Below, piece by piece: positions 51,204 to 59,202 of a DNA stretch of 64,000 nucleotides; position 1 is the first letter of the stretch; the number at the start of each line of letters is the position of its first letter. The position numbers were made by a program, and so were the translations under genes. The notes under the pieces are model-generated. The model was given only the letters and a program-made list of their open reading frames with translations. It was not told the origin of the DNA and ran no database searches. Where the stretch lies: the NCBI GenBank assembly GCA_963795385.1, contig CAWCHK010000004.1, positions 124,001-188,000 of the forward strand. The letters are read 5' to 3'. The DNA is from CAVURS01 sp963795385 (GTDB taxonomy: Bacteria > Actinomycetota > Actinomycetes > Actinomycetales > CAVURS01).

Positions 51204-54200
51204 CTACCCGAACGCTTCGGCGTAGTCGGTCCACAGGGCCGGCGTCGGCATCTGGTCGGCGAAGGTCGGGTCGCCCCCGTGCCCGCCGAACGCCCGCTCG
51301 ACGGTGAGCTCTATCGACTTGCTGAAGCACGCGATCTCGACCTCGACGGTCAGGGTCGCCCGACCCTTCGCCTTGTCGATCGGTGCGGCGTAGTAGGTGA
51401 AGGACAGGTAGAACTCGACCGAGATCTTGACGAGGCCCAGCACGCACAGCGAGCCACCGCAGCGCAGGTAGCCGGAGAGCGACGCGCACATCTGCTCGCC
51501 GTGGTCGGGGATCGCCTTCTTCTCCACCGCGAAGTAGATGCCGGCCATGATGTGGACCTCGCCGCTGGCGACACCGATGTCCAGAGCGGCGGTGGCGCCG
51601 AACTCGAACGCCGCCTCGAGCATCCGCAGCCCGTCGGTGTCGAGCTCGACGTGGAAGAAGCCGCCGCCGCCGAAGATCAGCACGGCCAGCTGGAACTGCG
51701 CGTCCCGGCGCGCGAAGCCGAACTCGACGACCGGCTGGCCGCTGGTGAACGGGATCGTCAGCCCGGCCGAGAAGGCAATGTTCTTGAGGGCGAAGATGCC
51801 GACCTCGGCCGGCGGCAGCGAGATGGCCAGCCCGGCCTTGATGCCCGGCAGGCCCGGGATGACGTCGATGCTCACGCCGTCGCCGAAGACGCCCGGGGGG
51901 ATGATCTGGCGCAGCGCCTCGACGAACGCCAGGTCCCCGACGAACTGCACCGGGGTGGTGTCGTCCAGGCCGACCTGCACGTCGGTCTTGGCGCCGGTGA
52001 CCGCGTGGAAGTCGAACGACGTGAAGTGGATCACCAAGGAGGCGAGGAACTCGACGTCGAAGGCCGTGAGCGAGCCGTTCACCGTCGTGGTGCCGGCGGT
52101 GCCTGGCTCCTTGCGCATCACCACCTCGACCGTGAGCGTCGTGCCCTTGGAGACGAAGGTGACGATGCCGGCGTCCTTGGTGCCCACGGGGCTCTGCCAG
52201 TCGAGCGTGGTGACGACGGCGTTCCCTGCGCGCGTCACCGTCATCTTCGGCGCCTGCCCGTCGACCTGGCCCACGGGCAGCAGGTCAGCCAGGTCGAAGA
52301 CGCCGAACAGCGTTGCGGCACCTGCGGGGAAGACGTCGGCCGGTTTGAATGTGTTGGTCAGCGCGTCGGTGACGTGACCACCGAGCGGGCCGTGCGCCCG
52401 GCTCAGAACGGTGACGTCGAGCTGCGGGGTGGCGAAGCCGCCGGACTGCGCGGCGTTGAACGCGGCGTTCGAGCCTGCTGTGTCCAGGGTGGCGATGGCG
52501 GTCGGGCTGGTGTCGTGGAGCGTGACCACCTCGGCGAAGACCCCGGTCGCGTTGCCGCCGTCGGTGAAGCCGTGGGCGACGTACGAGCCGAAGAGTCGGA
52601 TGGTGGGCGTGGCACTCGACCCGGTGAGTGCGTCGACCGCGGGGATCCGGACGGTGGCCGAGAAGAGCACCGGCTCGAAGAACGTGTCCCGCGTCGCGCC
52701 CTCGTTGCCGAGCTGGAACGACTCCGTCACGAACGCCGTGTTGTCCGCGCCGTCGGAGTCGGCGTACCAGATCTTCTGGCCGGGCACGGCTGCCTGCAGG
52801 CGCTGCTTGCCGCCGACCGTCTGGATCGTGCCCTGCAGGAGGTCGAAGGCGGTCTCACTGTTGGGCACGAAGATCAGCGGCTTCGCGAAGTCCACGACGT
52901 TGCCGTCGGCATCCTCGGTGGTGCCGTGGAAGAGGAAGTCCGCGCCGCCGACCATCACCCAGAACGACTTCTTCGTGATGGCGGACGGCGGCGCGTACGG
53001 GTAGTCGATGTGCGGGGTGACCCGGGTGGTCAAGGTGATGCGGCGCAACGGCATCGACCGGCCGCGGGCGGTCGACCCGTCCGGGGCGTAGACCCGTTCG
53101 GGCTCCTTCACCACGATGTAGATGTACTGGCGCAGGTAGGCGACGGGCGATCCGGTCGGCTGGGTCTCGAACCGGCGCTCGGTGACCTTGACCAGGGAGG
53201 CCCGGTGACCCGTGTCGCTGAGGCGGCCCTCGTAGACCAGGCGCACGTAGTGGTCGCGCCCCTGGGCGGCGACGTGGGCCCACTGCGAGAGGTCGAGTCG
53301 GGCGTCCTCGTCGACGTCGTACCGGGCGAAGCCGAAGATCCGCGGGTCGACGTACTGCCGCAGCTGGGCGGGCTCGACCTTGGCCTGGGGCTGGGGCTCG
53401 AGCCAGGGCTGGGGCTCGAGCCGGGGCTGGGGCTGGGGCTCGAGCAGGGGCTCGAGCAGGGCGCGCCGGTCGACGATCTGGTCGAGGTGCAGGACCTCCT
53501 CGACGTCCACGAACCGTTGGTGCCTGGGCGGTTTGAGCATCGCCGGCGGGTCCCAGGCGCCGAACGAGCGCAGCCAGCCGCCCAGCGGTGACAGCATCAC
53601 CAGGCTGGCCTGGACCGGCTCCGGCACGAACGCGGTGAACGCGTCCTCGGCGTAGCCGCCGAACGCCGACGTCAGGACGACGATCTGGTGCCGGTCCGCG
53701 TTCGACATCGGCGCCAGGCCGGTCGGCAGCCCGGTCGGGCCGGGCGGGGGCACCGGCTGGCCCGGGAGGTAGTCCGGCGACCAGATGGCCCGGAGTCCGA
53801 TGGTGTGCTGCTCGTCGAGCTCGGTCGGGACGCCGTCGGCGTCGCGCCCGGCCAGCCGGGTGTGCCAGAGCTCGGCCCGCCCGGCGTGGGTCACCGCCTC
53901 GGTCGCGTGCTGCCAGGCCGCCGCATGGGTGGGCGAGAGGTGCAGCCGGAACGGCAGCTGGAGGGTCGTCTCGTGGTCGGCCGGCGCGTGGACGGTGGGC
54001 GCGGGCGAGGGGTTCTGCCCGGCCGGGACATCGGCCACCGGCGCGACGACCAGCTCGAAGGTGCTCCAGTCCAGCAAGCCGGAGATGGAGTAGGGGATGC
54101 GGGCGTCGGTGGGGAGCCGGAACACCAGCCGGGTCGGCCCGGACATCAGCGACTCGACGTCCCCGGGCGGGTGCGGCGGCCCGGTGTCGGGCGTGGCCGG

Positions 54201-54464
54201 GCGAGGCTTGTCGCCCGGCCCGAGCACCTGGACCGGGGTGGGGTTGACCGCGTCGTAGAACGCCTGCTCGAACGTCGTCTGGGGCGGGAAGGTCACGACG
54301 AGCAGGGCCGGCTGCTGCTGGTCGGCGACGACGAGCGCCGGGGCGGCCGGGTCGCCGGCGTCCAGCCGCAGGTTCACGCCGGAGATCTCGAGGTTGAGGA
54401 GATCGTCCGGGCGGAGCACCGTCGCCCGAACGGTCGGGAGCGGGCTCGATGGTGGGTCAGGCAT
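51204..54464 (-). CDS. Giant protein of unknown function (1086 aa)
   Basis: Intact in one frame; the ATG at 54464 has GGAGAGGAG 6 nt upstream, while the frame opens 20 codons earlier. Residues 1-330 are soluble with RLVFRLPTDARIPYSISGLL and a WSPDYLPGQ segment. Residues about 335-360 are a Leu-Glu-Pro-Gln repeat linker. The middle has FWVMVGGADFLFHGTTEDAD, and the last 300 residues alternate hydrophobic and small residues in long beta-type stretches (FEFGATAALDIGVASGEVHI), ending in an Asp/Pro-rich tail (GGDPTFADQMPTPALW). No signal peptide, membrane helix or known catalytic motif. It is directly followed by the second giant gene, so the two probably form one machine or structure. I do not recognise a family. 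Confidence 0.8.
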   Translation of the reverse strand: MPDPPSSPLPTVRATVLRPDDLLNLEISGVNLRLDAGDPAAPALVVADQQQPALLVVTFPPQTTFEQAFYDAVNPTPVQVLGPGDKPRPATPDTGPPHPPGDVESLMSGPTRLVFRLPTDARIPYSISGLLDWSTFELVVAPVADVPAGQNPSPAPTVHAPADHETTLQLPFRLHLSPTHAAAWQHATEAVTHAGRAELWHTRLAGRDADGVPTELDEQHTIGLRAIWSPDYLPGQPVPPPGPTGLPTGLAPMSNADRHQIVVLTSAFGGYAEDAFTAFVPEPVQASLVMLSPLGGWLRSFGAWDPPAMLKPPRHQRFVDVEEVLHLDQIVDRRALLEPLLEPQPQPRLEPQPWLEPQPQAKVEPAQLRQYVDPRIFGFARYDVDEDARLDLSQWAHVAAQGRDHYVRLVYEGRLSDTGHRASLVKVTERRFETQPTGSPVAYLRQYIYIVVKEPERVYAPDGSTARGRSMPLRRITLTTRVTPHIDYPYAPPSAITKKSFWVMVGGADFLFHGTTEDADGNVVDFAKPLIFVPNSETAFDLLQGTIQTVGGKQRLQAAVPGQKIWYADSDGADNTAFVTESFQLGNEGATRDTFFEPVLFSATVRIPAVDALTGSSATPTIRLFGSYVAHGFTDGGNATGVFAEVVTLHDTSPTAIATLDTAGSNAAFNAAQSGGFATPQLDVTVLSRAHGPLGGHVTDALTNTFKPADVFPAGAATLFGVFDLADLLPVGQVDGQAPKMTVTRAGNAVVTTLDWQSPVGTKDAGIVTFVSKGTTLTVEVVMRKEPGTAGTTTVNGSLTAFDVEFLASLVIHFTSFDFHAVTGAKTDVQVGLDDTTPVQFVGDLAFVEALRQIIPPGVFGDGVSIDVIPGLPGIKAGLAISLPPAEVGIFALKNIAFSAGLTIPFTSGQPVVEFGFARRDAQFQLAVLIFGGGGFFHVELDTDGLRMLEAAFEFGATAALDIGVASGEVHIMAGIYFAVEKKAIPDHGEQMCASLSGYLRCGGSLCVLGLVKISVEFYLSFTYYAAPIDKAKGRATLTVEVEIACFSKSIELTVERAFGGHGGDPTFADQMPTPALWTDYAEAFG
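53385..53461. repeat. 18-bp repeat encoding a Leu-Glu-Pro-Gln linker
   Basis: Imperfect copies of CTGGGGCTCGAGCCAGGG (plus-strand view), in frame within the giant gene. Confidence 0.85.
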
Positions 54465-54534
54465 CGAGGACTCCTCTCCGAGGGTCCGCCACTGCGCAGC
54501 GTGCTCCCACCCTGGCCTAGCCACGAACGCCTGT

Positions 54535-55455
54535 CTACGAACCGCCCGGACTCGCTCGCTCGAGTACGGCGGTCAGGGTGCGCCGGGCCGTCTCGGCCAT
54601 CGAGGGATTGGTGTCGACGTAGTAGGGGAGCGCGACGGCGGCCTGCACGATGGCCCATCCCCGGCCGCGCTCCCAGGTCGCGTCGTCGGCATCGAGCGCG
54701 CGCCGGTAGGTCTCGCGGGCGTCGGGGGGCAGGAGGTTCCAGGCGGGCATCAGATCCACCGCCCGGTCGCCGACGCAGACCGTGCCGAGGTCGATGACCG
54801 CGACCAGGCGGCCACCGCGCACGATCAGGTTGCCCGGCATCAGGTCGGCGTGGATCCACACGTCCGGCTCGACCGACGGCGCCGCGCGCAGGCACTGGTC
54901 CCACGCCCGAGCGATCCCCTTCGTGTCCGTCAAGCGGTCACTCTCGCGCAGCGCACGCCGTACGTCGTCGTCCCGCGCGGCCAGCGGGCCACCGCGCGAG
55001 CGCCCGTCCCACGTGCGGCCGCTCGGGTCGAGGCGGTGCACGGCCCGGGCGAACCGCGCCAGCTCCAGCGCGAATGCCGTTGGGGCGCGGAGGTTCCGGG
55101 CGGTCGCAGTCTCGCCCGGGATCCACCGGTACGCCGTCCAGGGACCCGGGTAGCCCTCCCCCGGCTCGCCGACCCCGAGCGGCTCCGGGACCGCCAGGGG
55201 AACGAGCGGGGCGAGCCACCGGGCGATGTCCTGCTCGCGGACCAGCCCGGCCCGGTGCTCCGGGTCGACGCTCGGCTCGAGGGGGAGGCGCAGGACGACC
55301 TCGTCCCCGAGCCGGAACAACGCGTTGACGGTTCCGTCGGACTCCACCGGCGTGACCGGAAGGCCCCGCCAGTGCGGGAACTGGCTCGCGACCAGGCGGG
55401 CGACCACGTCGGGGCCGATGTCGACCTGGCCGGCATGCATCCGCACACCACCCAT
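54535..55455 (-). CDS. Aminoglycoside-phosphotransferase-type kinase
   Basis: A 306-residue kinase-fold protein. The catalytic loop is WIHADLMPGNLIV and the metal site VIDLGTVCVGDRAVDL, as in the APH family; the N-terminal lobe has NALFRLGDEVVLRLP. Members phosphorylate antibiotics or small metabolites. The substrate is unknown and no resistance claim is made. The ATG at 55455 is preferred over a GTG at 55497, since AGGCAGG precedes it; an ATG at 55440 is also possible. Confidence 0.85.
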   Translation of the reverse strand: MGGVRMHAGQVDIGPDVVARLVASQFPHWRGLPVTPVESDGTVNALFRLGDEVVLRLPLEPSVDPEHRAGLVREQDIARWLAPLVPLAVPEPLGVGEPGEGYPGPWTAYRWIPGETATARNLRAPTAFALELARFARAVHRLDPSGRTWDGRSRGGPLAARDDDVRRALRESDRLTDTKGIARAWDQCLRAAPSVEPDVWIHADLMPGNLIVRGGRLVAVIDLGTVCVGDRAVDLMPAWNLLPPDARETYRRALDADDATWERGRGWAIVQAAVALPYYVDTNPSMAETARRTLTAVLERASPGGS

Positions 55456-55586
55456 CCTGCCTGCCTTCCGGTTGTCGAGGGCAGGCCCACGCGGCACGCT
55501 GACCCCGTGGGACCCACGCCCTCCGCCGCCGCCGGATCCAGGTCAGTGACGGGGGACGGCGCGGACGGCGCGGACGGGACGCGCCG

Positions 55587-56054
55587 ATGTCTGACGAGTA
55601 CGCAGGGCAGCTGCCGCGCGAGGCGGCCTACGGCTCGGCCCAGACCCTCGTGGTCGGGATCGACGGCTCACCAACCTCCTGGCGGGCCGCGGCGTACGCC
55701 GTTGGGCTGGCCCGGCGGCAGGGGCGCAGCCGCCTGGTCTTCGTCTTCGTCGCGGCCACATCAGGCCTGAGAGCCTTTGCGCCGCAGGTGATCCCGGTCG
55801 CGCTGGAGAACGACGCCGAGATCCTCGACGAGATCGGCGCCACGCTGCACAGGGGCCTGGACGAGCTCGGGCTGGACTGGGAGCTGGACAGCCGCCGGGG
55901 CAGCCCGTTCGCCGAGCTCAAGCGCGCCGCCGAGTCGGTCCGGGCCGACGCGGTCGTCGTCGGCGCCTCCAGCCGGGTCGGGCATCGGGTCGCGGGCTCG
56001 CTGGCCGCGCGGTTGGTGAAGTCCCGGCGGTGGCCGGTCATCGTCATCCCCTGA
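55587..56054 (+). CDS. Universal stress protein (UspA family)
   Basis: A 155-residue single-domain Usp. The start LVVGIDGSPTSWRAAAYAV and the ATP-type loop VVVGASSRVGHRVAGSLAARLV (GxxG-9-GS pattern) are typical. The ATG at 55587 has no strong ribosome site. It precedes the receiver/reductase fusion by 38 nt and may share a transcript with it. Confidence 0.9.
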   Translation: MSDEYAGQLPREAAYGSAQTLVVGIDGSPTSWRAAAYAVGLARRQGRSRLVFVFVAATSGLRAFAPQVIPVALENDAEILDEIGATLHRGLDELGLDWELDSRRGSPFAELKRAAESVRADAVVVGASSRVGHRVAGSLAARLVKSRRWPVIVIP

Positions 56055-56092
56055 GCGGCGCGGATAGGCTGCGGCCAGACCGCGCTGAAGGG

Positions 56093-57757
56093 ATGTCCGT
56101 GACGAAGCCAGCCATCCTGACGGTCGACGACGATGCCGAGGTCTCGGCCGCGATCACGCGCGACCTGCGCAACCGCTACGGCGACCGCTACCGCGTCGTA
56201 CCAGCCCGATCCGGTGCCGAGGCCCTGTCGTTGCTGACCCGGCTCGCGCTCCGCGGCCAGTCGGTCGCCCTCATCGCGAGCGACCAGCGGATGCCCGAGA
56301 TGACCGGGATCGAGCTGCTCGCCCAGGCCCGCGCACAGGCGCCGGACGCGAAGTACCTGCTGCTCACCGCGTACGCCGACACGGACGCGGCGATCAGCGC
56401 GATCAACGACATCGGCCTCGACTACTACCTGCTCAAGCCCTGGGACCCGCCGGACGAGCGGCTCTACCCCGTCGTCGACGACCTGCTCGACGACTGGCAG
56501 CGGGCGCACCCCGAGCAGACCTCGGACCTGCGGGTCGTCGGCCATCGCTGGTCGGACCGCAGCCACGAGATCAAGACCTTCCTCGCCCGCAACCACGTGC
56601 CGTACCGCTGGTACGACGTGGAGCGCGACGCCGAGGGCCAGCGGTTGTCGGCCCTCGCGGAGGCGTCGGTGACCGACCTGCCCCTGGTGCTCGTGCCGGA
56701 GGGCGAGACCCTGCGCTCGCCGTCGACGCTCGACGTGGCCGACGCGCTCGGGCTGCGGACCCGGGCCGAGCAGCCGCTCTACGACGTGTGCATCGTCGGT
56801 GGCGGGCCGGCCGGTCTCGCCGCCGCCGTGTACGCCGCGTCCGAGGGCCTGAGCACCGTTGTCGTCGAGCGCGAGGCGCCCGGCGGCCAGGCCGGGCAGA
56901 GCGCGGCGATCGAGAACTACCTGGGCTTCCCCCGCGGGCTCAGCGGCTCGGACCTGACCCACCGCGCGGTGGCCCAGGTGTCGCGGTTCGGGGCGGAGAT
57001 GGTCTTGGCGCGCGACGTGGTCGGCCTGGAGACCCGGGGGCCGGTGCATGCCGTCCTGTTCGCCGGTGGTGGTGAGGTCGAGGCCCGGTCCGTGGTCGTG
57101 GCCACGGGTGTCTCCTACCGGCGGCTGGAGGCTGCGGGTCTGGAGGAGATGACCGGTCGGGGCGTCTACTACGGCGCCAACGCCGGGGATGCGAGCCAGT
57201 GCGAGGGCGACGACGTCTATCTGGTCGGCGCGGCCAACTCGGCCGGCCAGGCCGCCCTGAACCTGGCCCGGTTCGCCAAGCGGGTCGTGCTCGTGGTCCG
57301 GGCCGCGTCCCTGGAGGCCACGATGTCGGCGTATCTCGTGTCCCGGATCCTGGCCGCGCCCAACATCGACGTCCGGCTCCGCTGCGAGGTCGTCGCGTGC
57401 GGGGGCGACGGGCACCTCGAGACGCTCACCCTGGCCGACCGGGACTCCGGTGCGCGAGAAGAGGTCTCGTCGAGCTGGCTGTTCGTCTTCGTCGGCGCCT
57501 CGCCGCGGACCGACTGGCTGGGCGGGTCCGTCGTGCGCGACGACAAGGGCTTCGTCGTGACCGGACAGGACCTGCAGGGGCCGGCGCACTCCGGGTCCTG
57601 GCCTCTCCCGCGGGCACCCTTCGCGCTGGAGACCAGCAACCCGGGGGTCTTCGCCGCGGGCGACGTACGGCTGGACTCGATGAAGCGGGTCGCCTCCGCC
57701 GTCGGTGAGGGCGCGATGTCGGTCTACCTGGTGCATCGCTATCTGGCCCTGATCTGA
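56093..57757 (+). CDS. Receiver-thioredoxin reductase-like fusion
   Basis: A 554-residue fusion. Residues 1-125 form a response-regulator receiver with acidic pocket Asp12-14, phosphoacceptor Asp64 in IASDQRMPEM and Lys115. Residues about 145-215 resemble a glutaredoxin-like linker. From 230 on there is a thioredoxin-reductase-type FAD protein (GGGPAG at 236-241, a second NAD loop YLVGAANSAG). The redox-active CxxC of true thioredoxin reductases is absent (GANAGDASQC). The stop overlaps the start of a CRP-type histidine kinase (TGATG), which is the likely partner that phosphorylates Asp64. Confidence 0.9.
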   Translation: MSVTKPAILTVDDDAEVSAAITRDLRNRYGDRYRVVPARSGAEALSLLTRLALRGQSVALIASDQRMPEMTGIELLAQARAQAPDAKYLLLTAYADTDAAISAINDIGLDYYLLKPWDPPDERLYPVVDDLLDDWQRAHPEQTSDLRVVGHRWSDRSHEIKTFLARNHVPYRWYDVERDAEGQRLSALAEASVTDLPLVLVPEGETLRSPSTLDVADALGLRTRAEQPLYDVCIVGGGPAGLAAAVYAASEGLSTVVVEREAPGGQAGQSAAIENYLGFPRGLSGSDLTHRAVAQVSRFGAEMVLARDVVGLETRGPVHAVLFAGGGEVEARSVVVATGVSYRRLEAAGLEEMTGRGVYYGANAGDASQCEGDDVYLVGAANSAGQAALNLARFAKRVVLVVRAASLEATMSAYLVSRILAAPNIDVRLRCEVVACGGDGHLETLTLADRDSGAREEVSSSWLFVFVGASPRTDWLGGSVVRDDKGFVVTGQDLQGPAHSGSWPLPRAPFALETSNPGVFAAGDVRLDSMKRVASAVGEGAMSVYLVHRYLALI

Positions 57758-59154
57758 TGCAGGTCAAGGACATTCGCTCGCTGTCGGTGTTCGACGGGCT
57801 GTCCGACGAGCAGCTGGGGGAGCTCGTCGCGGCGGGCAGCCAGGTCCCGATCGAGCCGGGCGTCGAGCTCTTCCACGAGGGTGAGCACGCTGACTACTGG
57901 TGGGTCCTGGTGGAGGGCGCGCTCGACCTCTACCGGCACATCGGCCGGGAGGACACCCGGGTCGGCCGGATGGACGTGCCCGGCCGGTGGGCCGGCGGCT
58001 TCCGGGCCTGGGACGAGCACGGCGTCTACCTGGCCAGCGGGCGCGGTGTCCTCGCGGGCTGCCTGCTACGGGTGCCGGCGACCGCCCTGCGCGAGATGTG
58101 TGACCGGTGGTTCCCGTTCGGCGGCCACCTGATCGAGGGCCTCTACGGCACGGCCCGGACCATCGAGTCGACGGCCCGTCAACGCGAGTCGCTCGTCACC
58201 CTGGGGACGCTGGCGGCGGGGCTGGCCCACGAGATCAACAACCCGGCGGCGGCCGCGACCCGCGCGGTGGACTCGCTCGAGGGTGCCTGCCGGACGTTGT
58301 TGACCTCGCTGGGCCGCCTGGCTCAGGGGGAGATCTCGGCGACCCAGTTCACGGCGCTGGACGGGCTGCGCGACGAGATCACGACCCGTCCGGCGGTCGT
58401 GGACTCGCTGGAGGTGGCCGATCTCGAGGACGCCCTGTCGTCCTGGCTGGGGGCGCACGGCATCGCGCGGGACTGGGTGATCGCGCCACCCCTGGCCACT
58501 GCTGGTGTCGAAACTGCCTGGTGCGACAGGGTATCCGCCGTACTGCCGGAGTCTGCCCTGGAGCCGGCGCTGGAGTGGGTGGCCAGCACGCTGACCACCT
58601 CCACCCTGCTCGGCGAGCTGAAGTCGTCGACCCGGCGGATCTCCGAGCTGGTCGCCGCGACCCGGTCGTACACCCAGATGGACCGCGCCTCGCTGCAGCA
58701 CATCGACGTGACCGAAGGCCTGGAGAGCACTCTGGTCATGCTCGGCCACAAGCTCCGTGAGGGGCGCGGCGTCACGGTCGAGCGGGACTACGGGCCGGAC
58801 GTGCCGCAGATCGACGCCTACGCCGGCGAGCTGAACCAGGTGTGGACCAACCTGATCGACAACGCGATCGACGCGATGGACGGTGAGGGGACGCTCCGGC
58901 TCACCACCCGGGCCGAGGATGACGCCGTCGTGGTCGAGGTCGCCGACACCGGGTCCGGCATGTCGCCCCAGGTCGTCGAGCGGGCGTTCGAGGCGTTCTA
59001 CACGACGAAGGACGTCGGCCGGGGCACCGGACTCGGCCTGGACATCGCCCGCCGCATCGTGGTCGAGCGCCACGGCGGCACCATCGCCATCGACTCCCAG
59101 CCCGGCCGGACGGTCCTACGCGTCCGGCTCCCGGTGAGGGCGCAGTCCGGCTAG
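57757..59154 (+). CDS. Histidine kinase with an N-terminal CRP-type sensor domain
   Basis: A 465-residue soluble kinase. Residues 1-120 resemble a cyclic-nucleotide-binding (CRP-like) domain: FDGLSDEQLGELVAAGSQV and GVELFHEGEHADYWWVLVEG. His158 lies in AAGLAHEINNPAAA. N, G1 and G2 boxes follow (NLIDNAIDAMDG, VADTGSGMS, GTGLGLDIARRIV). There is no membrane helix. Its start overlaps the stop of the receiver/reductase gene. The ligand of the sensor domain is unknown. Confidence 0.93.
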   Translation: MQVKDIRSLSVFDGLSDEQLGELVAAGSQVPIEPGVELFHEGEHADYWWVLVEGALDLYRHIGREDTRVGRMDVPGRWAGGFRAWDEHGVYLASGRGVLAGCLLRVPATALREMCDRWFPFGGHLIEGLYGTARTIESTARQRESLVTLGTLAAGLAHEINNPAAAATRAVDSLEGACRTLLTSLGRLAQGEISATQFTALDGLRDEITTRPAVVDSLEVADLEDALSSWLGAHGIARDWVIAPPLATAGVETAWCDRVSAVLPESALEPALEWVASTLTTSTLLGELKSSTRRISELVAATRSYTQMDRASLQHIDVTEGLESTLVMLGHKLREGRGVTVERDYGPDVPQIDAYAGELNQVWTNLIDNAIDAMDGEGTLRLTTRAEDDAVVVEVADTGSGMSPQVVERAFEAFYTTKDVGRGTGLGLDIARRIVVERHGGTIAIDSQPGRTVLRVRLPVRAQSG

Positions 59155-59202
59155 CGGCCGCGGTGGGTGACCGGGCGGCGGTGAGCCGCTAGAGTCGAAC
59201 AC

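Noticed and set aside
51078..53591. Plus-strand open frame of 837 codons opposite the first giant gene
   Set aside because: Low-complexity Arg/Asp/Val/Gly translation, no ribosome site and no domain; the minus-strand gene has a good ribosome site and normal protein composition.
46733..54464. Contractile injection system or phage tail genes
   Set aside because: No sheath, tube, baseplate, LysM or AAA+ ATPase gene is present beside the two giant genes, so this reading has no support in the window.
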